Shown: in pieces, positions 14,366 to 23,106 of the stretch
How the letters are laid out: each line of letters opens with the position of its first letter
Numbering within the stretch: the stretch's first letter is position 1
DNA from: WTFY01 sp011523795
GTDB taxonomy: Bacteria > Pseudomonadota > Gammaproteobacteria > UBA4575
Direction of reading: 5' to 3'
Assembly (NCBI GenBank): GCA_965207475.1
Contig: OZ242278.1
Coordinates: 434,001-498,000, forward strand
DNA: 64,000 nt
Translations under genes and position numbers: made by a program
Notes under the pieces: generated by a model
The model's database searches: none
What the model was told of the DNA's origin: nothing
The model's input: only the letters and a program-made list of their open reading frames with translations

Positions 14366-15322
14366 TCAGTAATACTTAGCGAGGTCCATACTTTCGTATA
14401 AACTTGCCACCTGATCCGCATAACCATTGAACATTAGTGTATTTCTTTTAAAAACCTCCCCTATCCTGCGTTCTTTTTTCTGGCTCCATCTAGGATGATC
14501 CACTTCAGGATTCACGTTGGAATAAAAACCGTATTCTCTTGGTCCAGCAAGATTCCAGCTGGTGGCAGGCTGTTTCTCTGTAAACCGTATTCGTACAATG
14601 GACTTTATGCTTTTAAAGCCATATTTCCACGGAACTACCAGCCTTAACGGTGCACCATTTTGGTTGGGCAGTTCCTTCCCGTACAAGCCAACGGCAAGAA
14701 TGCACAGTGGATGCATGGCTTCATCTATCCTCAGTCCCTCTCGGTAAGGCCACTCCAGGACAGGGCGCCTTTGACCAGGTAAATTATCTGGGTCATATAT
14801 TGTAAAAAACTGCACATACTTCGCTTTTGAAGTTGGATGAAAGCGTTTTAACACCCCTCCCAGCTCAACACCAACCCACGGAATGACCATGGACCAGGCC
14901 TCAACACAACGGAGACGATAAATGCGCTCTTCATGTTCCGAAGGCAAAATTAAATCTTCCAGCCCATACTCCCCTGGCTTTTCACACTCCCCTTCTACTT
15001 TGACAGCCCAAGGCTTAACTTTTAAGTGATGCGCATTACGTTTCGGGTCACCTTTTTTCAAGCCTAACTCGTAGAAATTATTGTATCGGGTTATATCGTC
15101 GAATGAAGTTAACTCCTCATCAGTAGAATACTTGCTTTTCTTGAGGCTATTAAATTCCAGCTTTGCATCACCTGCTGCCGGATATAAGGACATGAAGGGT
15201 AAGGCTGCGATGGCAGCACCTGAAACAGATGCTTGCATAAATCGCCTTCGGTTCAGGTATAGCGATTCATCAGTGACATGATGTTCATTGACATCACTCT
15301 TCTTGACAACTTTGATTAACAT
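14366..15322 (-). CDS. msrP: MsrP, periplasmic Met-sulfoxide reductase catalytic subunit
   Basis: A 318-residue molybdoenzyme. The N-terminus has a Tat signal (LNRRRFMQAS followed by a hydrophobic stretch). The Mo-ligand Cys is in YRLRCVEAWSMVIPWVGVEL. The rest (GAPLRLVVPWKYGFKSIKSI, WNLAGPREYGFYSNVNPEVDHPRW) is the MsrP/YedY core. It is exported folded and reduces methionine sulfoxide after oxidative or hypochlorite stress, together with MsrQ encoded just downstream. Confidence 0.94.
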   Translation of the reverse strand: MLIKVVKKSDVNEHHVTDESLYLNRRRFMQASVSGAAIAALPFMSLYPAAGDAKLEFNSLKKSKYSTDEELTSFDDITRYNNFYELGLKKGDPKRNAHHLKVKPWAVKVEGECEKPGEYGLEDLILPSEHEERIYRLRCVEAWSMVIPWVGVELGGVLKRFHPTSKAKYVQFFTIYDPDNLPGQRRPVLEWPYREGLRIDEAMHPLCILAVGLYGKELPNQNGAPLRLVVPWKYGFKSIKSIVRIRFTEKQPATSWNLAGPREYGFYSNVNPEVDHPRWSQKKERRIGEVFKRNTLMFNGYADQVASLYESMDLAKYY

Positions 15323-15714
15323 CTAATGGAAACGAATTATTCAGGTAACCTGGACCAGGGGCCTCGAAACTAAATCTAACATTAATTCTCCTTACTTTCA
15401 TTGGCAATCAGGCGCTTTGATTAGTCAATCCGGCAATTAGTTAGGCCAAAATAACCATGATCGCAATAAACAACCCAAATGGTGACTCCGCAACTTTCAG
15501 ACCCATGGATTTGAAAAAAGTTTTGTCTGTTCAGGCAAGATATTGATTTAATCTCTCACCACTTTGATTCTTGATTAATGCCTGAAAGTAACTACATTCA
15601 AAATGTGCTGGAATTGCAGATTCGAGGCATCGGTTACAATACACGCAAATTCATTCACATAATCAGAGAAACCTTAATTTCAAACTGGTTCCAAACATGC
15701 TAGCCTAGATTGCG
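15323..15714. other. Intergenic interval, divergent promoters expected
   Basis: An AT-rich gap between the start of msrP (minus) and the small plus-strand membrane gene at 15715. No RNA gene, repeat or clear regulator site was seen. Confidence 0.4.
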
Positions 15715-15972
15715 ATGAAGCGAGTAAGGTCACCTCTTTCTGCATTTCTGCTTGCAGCTTTCCTAGGTCCGATTGGATTCATGTACACCAATTTGATTGG
15801 TGGCTTAGTCTTAATCATTCTGACTGTACTTACACTCTGGACGATTGCTGTCCCGCTGGCAGTATGGTTACTTTGTGCTGCTTCTGCTCCCTTTATTGTA
15901 GCTTCATTCAACAAAAAAACTGTGCCTCTACAAAAAGGAGCTGACAGAAAGTTCAATCGACCACTCCTCTAG
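15715..15972 (+). CDS. Small membrane protein, function unknown
   Basis: An 85-residue protein with a basic N-terminus and two hydrophobic segments (about residues 8-32 and 33-57: FLLAAFLGPIGFMYTNLIGG, then LVLIILTVLTLWTI and VPLAVWLLCAASAPFIVA). The FLGPIGFMYTN type of motif occurs in several small membrane-protein families, but I cannot name one. No obvious Shine-Dalgarno precedes ATG 15715. It stands alone between msrP and a GNAT gene. Confidence 0.55.
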   Translation: MKRVRSPLSAFLLAAFLGPIGFMYTNLIGGLVLIILTVLTLWTIAVPLAVWLLCAASAPFIVASFNKKTVPLQKGADRKFNRPLL

Positions 15973-16060
15973 ATTTTCAAGGGTCCTATAACATTTCCGT
16001 TTATTTCACTCATTTCCCTTTTTTGATCATTCAGCTTGCACTGGTCCGGCGGTCTTCATG

Positions 16061-16762
16061 TCAACTAATGGTCTTGAGCGGGCGCCGCTGGCGGCCCTGG
16101 TCATCGAAATTGTCCGGGTCCAGCCAGTGCTCGAAAGATTCTCGGATTCGCGGCCAGTCCCTGTCGGTCATCGCGAACCATGCGGTATCCCGGTTGCGCC
16201 CCTTGTACACCGTGGCCTGACGGAAAATCCCTTCGAAGGTGAAGCCCAGGCGTTCCGCGGACTGTCTTGATGGCGCGTTGAGGGCATCGCATTTCCATTC
16301 GTAGCGCCGGTAGCCGAGTTCATCAAATACCCGGCACATCATCAGAAACATGGCTTCCGTGGAAGCGATGGTGCGCTGGAGCAGGGGGGAGAAGTGGATA
16401 TGCCCCACCTCGATACAGCCAGCCTCCGGATGGATTCGCAGGTAGCTGGCAATGCCGGCGGGACGGCCGTTCACATCCAGCACGGTATGGAACAGGGGGT
16501 CCTTACCGGTGCAGTACGCCCGCAGCCAGTTCGTGTAGTCTTCCAGGTTGTAAAACGGGCCATAGGGAAGATAGGTCCAGTTGCGCCCGGACTCGTCCTG
16601 CCGGTTGGCTTCGAAAAGCGCTTCGGCCTGGGTGTCCGCGTCAAGGTGCACCACGGTGCAATGCTGTCCCCGCATCGGGGTCGGCGGGGGATGCGGCCTT
16701 GGCAGCTTGTCCGGAACCGGGAAGCCAATAGGCTGGCCAAGGGCATTAATGTATTCCGTCAT
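16061..16762 (-). CDS. GNAT family N-acetyltransferase (RimJ/RimL type)
   Basis: A 233-residue protein starting at ATG 16762; 28 upstream codons in the frame are shadow. It has the RimJ/L-like GNAT core: GIASYLRIHPEAGCIEVGHIHFSPLLQRTIASTEAMFLMMCRVFDELGYRR with the acetyl-CoA loop region, then NAPSRQSAERLGFTFEGIFRQATVYKGRNRDTAWFAM. Members of this subgroup acetylate small amines or protein N-termini; the substrate is unknown. It is clearly more GC-rich than the genes beside it, a sign of recent acquisition. Confidence 0.88.
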   Translation of the reverse strand: MTEYINALGQPIGFPVPDKLPRPHPPPTPMRGQHCTVVHLDADTQAEALFEANRQDESGRNWTYLPYGPFYNLEDYTNWLRAYCTGKDPLFHTVLDVNGRPAGIASYLRIHPEAGCIEVGHIHFSPLLQRTIASTEAMFLMMCRVFDELGYRRYEWKCDALNAPSRQSAERLGFTFEGIFRQATVYKGRNRDTAWFAMTDRDWPRIRESFEHWLDPDNFDDQGRQRRPLKTIS

Positions 16763-16967
16763 GGGTTTTCCGGTCGATACATGGATGATTTCATGGGAAA
16801 TTATATACAATAGTGCTGAAGCCCCCCTGAAGGGCAGATCGGTCATTTAGCATGGCCGTTCAGAACTTGATCTAGCTTAGATTCCAGAGTGTCGAAACGG
16901 TCAAGCATGTTCGGCACTATTGTATAGAATTCCCTAAATTAACAAGAAATCAGAATAACCAGGGCTG

Positions 16968-17225
16968 TCAGGGTACCTGGTGCCTCAATCGCCACTGCCG
17001 AATAAGCCCTATTACACTGATCCCCACCCAGAAGCCCTCTACAATAATTCCTGAGAGATTGTAGTTGTACATCAGCGAGATGACGACAAAGAATGCTCCG
17101 AGTGCATTCAGGATTGAATAAGTGTAGCTCGCACTGTCCATGCGCTCGAGCTGAAGCAGGATATAGGTCCCGATAATGAAGGACACACCGAGATTGCCCA
17201 AAATGTCATGCCACTCGTAGCTCAT
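16968..17225 (-). CDS. CBU_0592-like small membrane protein, second of a tandem pair
   Basis: An 85-residue protein from ATG 17225, overlapping the stop of the upstream paralogue by four bases (ATGA). Three hydrophobic segments are visible: LGNLGVSFIIGTYILLQL, then SILNALGAFFVVISLMYN and IIVEGFWVGISVIGLI. The pattern of a W-HD near the start and SILNALGAF in the middle fits the CBU_0592-like family of transporter-associated small membrane proteins. It is alignable with its neighbour end to end without gaps. Function unknown. Confidence 0.7.
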   Translation of the reverse strand: MSYEWHDILGNLGVSFIIGTYILLQLERMDSASYTYSILNALGAFFVVISLMYNYNLSGIIVEGFWVGISVIGLIRQWRLRHQVP

Positions 17226-17479
17226 GCCTGCCTGCCCTTCGCCTGCAATTGTCTGGCAATACCGATCAGGCTTGCAGCCACCCAAAAGACTTCGATAATA
17301 AAAACCGACAGATTGAAGTCATACATCAGCGAGATGATGACAAGGAATGCGCCCAGCGCGTTCAGGATCGAGTAGGTAAAGCTTGTGCTTTTCATCCGAC
17401 CCAGTTGAAGGAGAAGATAGGTTCCGATGATGAAGAACACCCCGAGGTTGCCTAGGAAATCATGCCATTGGTAATCCAT
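17222..17479 (-). CDS. CBU_0592-like small membrane protein, first of a tandem pair
   Basis: An 85-residue protein, equal in length to its downstream paralogue and clearly homologous: WHDFLGNLGVFFIIGTYLLLQLGRM, SILNALGAFLVIISLMYDFNLS and EVFWVAASLIGIARQL. It precedes the second copy with a four-base start/stop overlap, so the two are co-translated, probably as a heteromeric pair of membrane subunits. Three membrane spans are predicted by eye. The call is by family pattern; no function is known. Confidence 0.7.
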   Translation of the reverse strand: MDYQWHDFLGNLGVFFIIGTYLLLQLGRMKSTSFTYSILNALGAFLVIISLMYDFNLSVFIIEVFWVAASLIGIARQLQAKGRQA

Positions 17480-17516
17480 AGCGCCTTCGATTATTGCATG
17501 CCTAGTAGAATCCCTG

Positions 17517-17645
17517 CCTGTGATGGGCGGCTGACCAGACTATCCGATAGTCTTCCGGTATGCCCATTTGTCTGTCGAACATCTGTACGCAAAGCCGGCT
17601 AGTTGGTACAAATTTGGTACAGTCGGCAGAGACGGAAGAAAACAA
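17517..17645 (+). pseudogene. Decayed C-terminal fragment of a second ICE integrase
   Basis: The sequence from about 17517 to 17645 aligns with the last part of the intact integrase (about 12790-12930). Shared parts include GGGCGGCTG, TATGCCCAT.TGTC.GTC, then AGTTGG.ACAAATTTG and GGAGAGA/AGAAAAC-like segments. In the coding frame the conserved Trp of GGWSDY is a TGA stop, but YAHLSVEHL is still readable. It lies about as far from tRNA-Arg(ACG) as the intact gene lies from tRNA-Arg(TCG). It is a remnant of a related element once integrated at the second tRNA. Confidence 0.75.
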
Positions 17646-17688
17646 GCAGCCACGCACGTGTCAAACTGCTTGATAAAAAAGGCTTAAA

Positions 17689-17765
17689 TGGCGCGCCCGG
17701 AGAGATTCGAACTCCCGACCGCCTGGTTCGTAGCCAGGTACTCTATCCAACTGAGCTACGGGCGC
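17689..17765 (-). tRNA. tRNA-Arg (anticodon ACG)
   Basis: A 77-base cloverleaf nearly identical to tRNA-Arg(TCG) at 12981-13057, with anticodon loop CTACGAA (ACG) and an encoded CCA. The 3' end faces the integrase remnant. This tRNA reads CGU/CGC/CGA codons after A34 deamination. Confidence 0.95.
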
Positions 17766-17846
17766 AGAAACAGGAATTATAGCTAAATTTTTACTCCGAA
17801 CTACATACATCCACAGGTATTCGATATACTTTTAATTGCAAATCGT

Positions 17847-17939
17847 GGAGAGGTGCCAGAGTGGTCGAATGGGGCTCCCTGCTAAGGAGTTGTCTGAGTA
17901 ATCCTTGGACCGTGGGTTCGAATCCCACTCTCTCCGCCA
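17847..17939 (+). tRNA. tRNA-Ser (anticodon GCT)
   Basis: A 93-base class II tRNA starting GGAGAGGTGCC with a long variable arm, anticodon loop CTGCTAA (GCT), T-loop TTCGAAT and encoded GCCA end. Divergent from the adjacent tRNA-Arg(ACG). Confidence 0.95.
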
Positions 17940-18361
17940 GTTTTTTGATAATTATAGCCATTGCTGGCGGTTTGCCTTTCTTTTACTCTCTAAAATCATC
18001 TGCGAGCATTAGCAAATTAGCAGCATATAAACTTGCTTCTTGTTCTAGAATTCGCAAATTTATAAAGTTAGCATGCCAGTATCATTAAAGCGCATCAGCC
18101 TGATTCGTCAGGGACGGGATTGAGCGGCCCGCTCCCGTCCCGGGTTATGAAATCGCGGATTGGAACCTCCATCCGCGCTCTGGACAAGCTGAATTTCACC
18201 GCGACTACTCCTGACCTGAGCATCCGCTGCAACGATTCTTGATTGTTCTCAGCGGTTTACTGCCTTGAAACTGGACCTTCCCGTGGGACAGATTACTGAT
18301 CGATCACGGCACTGACCTCCAGGGGAGTCTCCCTCCCCCCTGGCGGCTTGTACATTGTGGG
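17940..18361. other. Intergenic interval with a strong hairpin
   Basis: No gene seen. A hairpin at about 18111-18142 has arms GGGACGG and CCGTCCC with an inner GAGCG/CGCTC stem. It lies about 220 bases downstream of the minus-strand binding-protein gene and could end its transcript, although no T run follows. Confidence 0.4.
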
Positions 18362-19384
18362 TTAGACAATTATGTTGTCGGTAATATGACTTGCGAACTC
18401 CGCCGTATTCACGTCGGAAGGCAAAACTTTCACTTCCTTCATTTCGTCGATCGAGTCCGCAGTTTGCCTGACCAGTTCCTCTCCAAGCGGATGGCGTCGT
18501 AGAGGCAGGGAAGCGAGCACGGCGGTGAGATCATCTACCGTATACCCGGGCTTGTACTTGCTGATGTAGTACTCTGAGACTTCCATCGGCATCGCGGCGG
18601 CATAATCGTAAGCGTCGAGGACGCCTGTAGTTGCCCTCTGTACCACATCGCGATTCTTGCGGAGGAACTCGCCGTTGACGCCAAGTACACAGCAGGTACG
18701 GCCGTGATAATGGCCGCTATGCGTATTGGCGATTTCCCGCATGTTGAACGAATTCTTGTTGATATAGGCCAACGCATCCAAGGTGGCGAGTGCATCAACC
18801 TTGCCGGTATTAACGGCTTCGCCGAGTTTATCGTACGGGATCTCGACCCAGTTAACGTCCTTATGCGGATCGAGCCCGGCCTTGGCCACCGTCACGAGGA
18901 AAGCCACATGCGCCACGTCGCCTAGCCCACCGACCGCAATCGACTTGCCCTTCAGGTCTTGCACCGACGCGATCTTCGACGAGCTCGAGACGAGAATGCG
19001 CTGGCAACCGTCATGCGTGCCGGCGATGATCTTCACGGACGAATTCTGGTCGTATATCGGCTTCAGCCAGTCGATCAAAAGATGGGAACCCATGTCGGTT
19101 TCCCCGGCATCTATCGCCTTGATCTGGTCAGCACCGGCGAGGCCGTGATAGGTTAGTTCGAGATCAATACCCTGTTTCTTGAACATGCCTTTATCAATCG
19201 CGAACGCGAAAGGCGCATGGCAGGACGCGGGTTCCGCCCAGGCCAGACGGACCTTGGTGAGCCCGCTGCCAGCGAAGGCGGCCCGGGAACCGAGTGCAAG
19301 TCCGCCAGCGGCGGCAATTGTGCCCGCAGCCAGACCTTTCAGCACGTTGCGACGCGACATACCAGTATTTTCTTTATTTATCAT
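18362..19384 (-). CDS. NMT1/SsuA-type ABC transporter substrate-binding protein with Tat signal
   Basis: A 340-residue periplasmic binding protein. The N-terminus has a Tat-like signal (MSRRNVLKGLAAG, then a hydrophobic run to AFA). The mature part shows the NMT1/THI5-like type II binding fold: VRLAWAEPASCHAPFAFAIDKGMFKKQGIDLELTYHGLAG, AIDAGETDMGSHLLIDW and LKGKSIAVGG. Such proteins bind nitrate, taurine/sulfonates, pyrimidine precursors or similar; the Cys-His near the mature start is unusual. No permease or ATPase is adjacent, so it is an orphan. Start ATG 19384 has GGAG upstream. Confidence 0.85.
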   Translation of the reverse strand: MINKENTGMSRRNVLKGLAAGTIAAAGGLALGSRAAFAGSGLTKVRLAWAEPASCHAPFAFAIDKGMFKKQGIDLELTYHGLAGADQIKAIDAGETDMGSHLLIDWLKPIYDQNSSVKIIAGTHDGCQRILVSSSSKIASVQDLKGKSIAVGGLGDVAHVAFLVTVAKAGLDPHKDVNWVEIPYDKLGEAVNTGKVDALATLDALAYINKNSFNMREIANTHSGHYHGRTCCVLGVNGEFLRKNRDVVQRATTGVLDAYDYAAAMPMEVSEYYISKYKPGYTVDDLTAVLASLPLRRHPLGEELVRQTADSIDEMKEVKVLPSDVNTAEFASHITDNIIV

Positions 19385-19832
19385 AGCTAGATACTCCTAT
19401 TCAGGTCTAATTCTCCAGCCACACCATATTGGACGTTCCTGACTCGATAAATGCACCTGTTCGGGATGCGTTCATTCGACTGCTATGCTCACTCCTTGGA
19501 AAAAAGTGCCAATACTTTCATCATCTCCATTCTTGCTGGAGGTCCAAAAAATGAATGTTTATTTCAAGTAAGGCGCAGCCATTGATTTAACTTTATGAAG
19601 TATTATTGCACTATTAATATACACCTGTATATACGTATAGATACGTTTTAAACAGGTGTTTTTACGCATATTTTTTCCTATCCGTTAATGAACGTACAAG
19701 AAACTGAGTCTAGAAAATTTAGAAAATGATTCTCGTAATTGTAGGTCTAGTTTTATAGCTTTAAAAAAAACCTGAATTTGGACGTCAAGCTCTAGATATT
19801 TTATCTAGCCCTTCCCTAGGGATTAAGTGCCG
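19385..19832. other. AT-rich intergenic interval with nested inverted repeat
   Basis: No gene seen. A nested inverted repeat occupies 19621-19659: outer ACACCTGT/ACAGGTGT and inner ACGTAT/ATACGT, followed by a short T run on the plus strand. It may be a terminator or a regulator site for the minus-strand neighbours. Confidence 0.4.
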
Positions 19833-20135
19833 CTAATTTACAATCAATACGACAACCCCCATGGCAACCAATCCTAAAAAAAATATAATTAGGGACATTT
19901 CATCCCAAATTTCATTTCTTTTTTCCATTTTTTTAATTGCAAGCTGAATTTCCTCTGGACTTCTAGGCCGGGATTTTGAGTGACTTCGGTTTTGAAAGGA
20001 CCTTGATTGATCAATATCACTCGGCATCTGTTTTTTGTGCTTCCTATAGTAAAGAAAACACATAGCTACACTAACTGCTGCTCCTGCAATAAGCCACGCA
20101 GCCTGCTCTACAACCCATGTAAGAAAAACAGTCAT
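19833..20135 (-). CDS. Small two-span membrane protein, unknown
   Basis: A 100-residue protein with a hydrophobic N-terminal segment (about 5-29), a basic hydrophilic middle containing SRSFQNRSHSKSRPRSPEE, and a C-terminal hydrophobic segment (about 80-98, SLIIFFLGLVAMGVVVLIV). The AGGTAG just before ATG is a plausible Shine-Dalgarno. The family is not recognised; the middle segment IQLAIKKMEKRNEIWDEMS is helical. Confidence 0.5.
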   Translation of the reverse strand: MTVFLTWVVEQAAWLIAGAAVSVAMCFLYYRKHKKQMPSDIDQSRSFQNRSHSKSRPRSPEEIQLAIKKMEKRNEIWDEMSLIIFFLGLVAMGVVVLIVN

Positions 20136-20439
20136 CTACCTGCTGGGAGTGATTGCCTCTGGAACATGAGAAATGTCAGAATCAATAAACAGTGTATTGA
20201 TTTGAATTTCATCTCCTTAGCTCCTTTTCATTCCATAGTCGAAGCAGATGATACTAGCAGTTACTAAAGCTTCTGGTAAGGTGCACATTTCCTACCAAAA
20301 CACAAAGCGATGATTCAAGAATACTTGCGATACTGACATGACTCTTAGTGGGTGTATGGCGAGTAGTGACAGCAATTTTTGCAGCATGAAAAGTTACGAA
20401 TCGAAAAAATATAAAAGAAAATCAAGAATTGGTGTAAGA

Positions 20440-20511
20440 ACAAACAACCGGATTCGAACCGACGCTCTTTAAGGTGGGCGCCTAAGCGTTTTACCGTTAA
20501 ACTATGCCCGC
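20440..20511 (-). pseudogene. Degenerate tRNA-Gly(CCC)-like sequence
   Basis: A tRNA-length sequence beginning GCGGGCATAGTTTAACGGTA on the minus strand. The D stem (GTTT/AAAC), T loop (TTCGAAT) and a five-base variable loop are recognisable. The acceptor 3' strand has become TGTTTGT, so four of seven acceptor pairs are G-U. The anticodon loop CGCCCAC would read CCC but has G at position 33 instead of U, there is one extra base near position 26, and no CCA is encoded. C-to-T type decay of a tRNA-Gly is the best reading. Confidence 0.6.
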
Positions 20512-20891
20512 TTTGCACCTTTGTGTCTGTCGTACATAGCTTTCTCCTTCATTGTTGTTTCTCGGTGTTTTCCCGTAAGACTAGTATTCCATGCTGCATA
20601 GGGGACACCAATAGAAATTAAGTGATTGGTAATTTTTACGTATAGCCCCCCAAAGGCTCTATAGCGTAGAGTAGCGTGCAGTGTTGGCTCGCAGGGGGTT
20701 CCCACGCTGCGTGTGTTCGCCTTGAAACACCTGCCGTGACGTCATCCGGGCCCGTCGTCGGTCTTGCCTTGTCGCCGGGACGAGAGAGAACCCGTCGCTC
20801 ACCACAGCCGGACCGGGATGGCTTCAGTGGCAGCGCTATGGAGCGGCTTCCTGAGCGGTAACAGCAGAATTTCAGCAATTGGGAGAACAGC
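20512..20891. other. Interval upstream of the TonB operon; GC shift
   Basis: Composition changes from AT-rich to GC-rich near 20640, marking the left edge of the uptake operon. A hairpin TATAGCC...GGCTcTATA lies at 20640-20663. I looked for a cobalamin riboswitch (B12 box) and found none. Confidence 0.4.
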
Positions 20892-23099
20892 ATGAATACG
20901 ATTTACGGTACATATCGCGACAAGTTGTCCGTCTTGCCGGCCGCCTTACTGATGGCAACACTGATGAACCCGATGTCCGCTTGGGCGGAATCACCGGCAA
21001 CCGACAGCCAATTCATCACCCTCGACGAAATCGTCGTCACTGCAGCTGGCCTCCCTGAGCCGCTCAGCAAGGTCGCCAGCACGGTTCAGGTGATCGACGC
21101 AGAGCAGGTGCGGGAATCACGCGATCACTCGGTTACCGATCTGTTGCGCGAACGCGCCGTCGCTTTTTTCAGTGAGTGGACCCCGGGCCAGACTTCGATC
21201 ACCATGCGGGGCGCACGTAGCGACCGCCAGGGCCGCGATTTCCGGGGCCAAGTGCTAGTGCTGCTGAACGGTCGCCGGGCCGGCACGGCGAACCTGTCCA
21301 AGCTCTCACCGGACCAGATTGAGCGTATCGAGATTATTCGTGGCCCCGCCTCGGTTGCATTCGGTAACCAGGCGATGGGCGGTGTCATCAACCTGATCAC
21401 ACGCAACGGCCAGAGCATCGCGGGCGGCACGGCCTCGATCGAAGGCGGCACCTACGGCTTTGGCCGGTTGACAGGGGAGTATGGTGGCGACATCTCCGAC
21501 CATTTCGCTGGCTACATCGGGGCCAGCGCCATGACCACCGACGACTACGATGCCGGCTCGGGTGGTTCGAAACAGGTCAATACCGAGTCGAAACGGCGCG
21601 GTGCACTCGCCTCCCTTAGCTGGAACCCCGGGCCGGGCCACCAGTGGAATCTCACCCTACGCACCGACGGTGTGTATGACGTCGGGTTTCGCGGCTCCTC
21701 CTGGGACTACGACAACTACGGCGACCGCTGGAACAAGTCTGTCGACCTGACCTACGCCGGTGTACTGGACAACTTGGGCATCGACATGAACGCCCACTTT
21801 TACGCCTTCCGTGACGTCGACGCCTTCCACTGGGGCTCCGAAGCCTCAGGGTTCGATGAGGATAACAATCGCCGGACACTCAAGGCATACGGGGTGCGGT
21901 TGACTCCGAAATTCAAACTGAGCGAGACCACGGACCTGCTTCTGGGCTTCGACGGCGAGGAATCCGAGTTGCGCAGCTCGCGCCACCGGGTCTACTTAGA
22001 CAGCGGACGCGGACCGACCCCACAGACGAGCCCGTACGACAACAACGAGGACAACGAGTTGACTGCAGGCTATGCCGAGCTCACCCAGTCCCTCTTCGAT
22101 GGCCGGCTCACCGCGCGGGCAGGCTTGCGATACACGCGCAATAAGATCAGCCTGAGGGACACGCCGAACGTCACCGTGACAGGTGATACCGACCGCACCT
22201 ATGATGATACGACCTACGGCGCTGGCCTTGCCTACACGGTGCGGCCCGGCGTCAAGGTCCGGGCAAGCTATGCCACGGGCTTCCGTTCGCCAACGGGCCG
22301 AGAGTTGGCGGGCGAGTACTCACCAGTGCTGACGCCAAACAGGATTTTCCGAGGTAACCGCAGCCTCGATGCCGAGGAGAGCGAGCAGTTCGAAATCGGC
22401 CTCACCTATGCGCCCGGTAACCTCTTCTTCGATGCCGCCGTCTTCGATCAGAAGATCAAGGATCGGATCAACACAACATTGATCGATGCCCGCGAACCTG
22501 GCTCCAGTGACGATATTCGTCAGTTCGTCAACGCGGACGGTGATGCGCGAGTCAAAGGCATAGAGGTCCAGGCCGAATTCGACGCCGCCCCCTGGTTTGG
22601 CTTGGAGGACCAGCGTCTCACCCTCGGCATTGACGGTACCTGGAACTACAAGATGCGAGCAGACGGCATTGACCGCCGGGACAGCGGTTCCCATGCTGAC
22701 AAGCTGCAGCGCCTGAACGAATACCAGGCTTCCTTGCGGCTTGGCTATGAGTGGAGCGAGCGTTGGGGCGTCAGTCTGATCAGCCTGCTGTACGGGCCGA
22801 TGTACTACGACACTGAAGAACATCTGTTAGAGGAAAGCAGGTACGGGGGCGTGCTGGCGACCAACTACGTTCACCGCAAGGATGACTTCTGGGTCTTCAA
22901 TCTGCGTGGCCACTACAATGTGTCGGACCGGGTCACCACGTCCTGGGGGGTCGACAACCTGTTCGACAAGAACGAGCATCCGATCTTCATCGCAATCGAC
23001 GAGCAGCCCTACATCTCCCAACCTACTCGTTCCAACGGCGGCCGGGGCAATTCGATGCGCGGGCGCCACTTCTCTGCCGGCATGAGGGTCAGCTTCTGA
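20892..23099 (+). CDS. TonB-dependent outer-membrane receptor
   Basis: A 735-residue protein with a signal peptide ending near ASP/Trp-Ala-Glu (residue 32). A TonB box (DEIVVTAAG, about 47-55) is followed by a plug domain (ITMRGARSDRQGRDFRGQVLVLLNGRRAG, RIEIIRGPASVAFGNQAMGGVINLITR) and a 22-strand barrel ending in aromatic-terminal RHFSAGMRVSF. It imports a metal chelate, cobalamin or siderophore across the outer membrane using TonB energy. It heads a tightly spaced operon with a complete inner-membrane ABC importer, so ligand transfer is probably direct. GGGAG precedes ATG 20892. Ligand cannot be read from sequence. Confidence 0.9.
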   Translation: MNTIYGTYRDKLSVLPAALLMATLMNPMSAWAESPATDSQFITLDEIVVTAAGLPEPLSKVASTVQVIDAEQVRESRDHSVTDLLRERAVAFFSEWTPGQTSITMRGARSDRQGRDFRGQVLVLLNGRRAGTANLSKLSPDQIERIEIIRGPASVAFGNQAMGGVINLITRNGQSIAGGTASIEGGTYGFGRLTGEYGGDISDHFAGYIGASAMTTDDYDAGSGGSKQVNTESKRRGALASLSWNPGPGHQWNLTLRTDGVYDVGFRGSSWDYDNYGDRWNKSVDLTYAGVLDNLGIDMNAHFYAFRDVDAFHWGSEASGFDEDNNRRTLKAYGVRLTPKFKLSETTDLLLGFDGEESELRSSRHRVYLDSGRGPTPQTSPYDNNEDNELTAGYAELTQSLFDGRLTARAGLRYTRNKISLRDTPNVTVTGDTDRTYDDTTYGAGLAYTVRPGVKVRASYATGFRSPTGRELAGEYSPVLTPNRIFRGNRSLDAEESEQFEIGLTYAPGNLFFDAAVFDQKIKDRINTTLIDAREPGSSDDIRQFVNADGDARVKGIEVQAEFDAAPWFGLEDQRLTLGIDGTWNYKMRADGIDRRDSGSHADKLQRLNEYQASLRLGYEWSERWGVSLISLLYGPMYYDTEEHLLEESRYGGVLATNYVHRKDDFWVFNLRGHYNVSDRVTTSWGVDNLFDKNEHPIFIAIDEQPYISQPTRSNGGRGNSMRGRHFSAGMRVSF

Positions 23100-23106
23100 T
23101 ATTCTG

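Noticed and set aside
19720..19745. Fur-box-like sequence (AATGATTCTCGTAAT)
   Set aside because: Only one half matches the Fur consensus and it lies before an unrelated small gene.
20640..20891. Possible cobalamin riboswitch upstream of the TonB receptor
   Set aside because: No B12 box or conserved GCCACTG-type core was found in the leader, so ligand control cannot be claimed.
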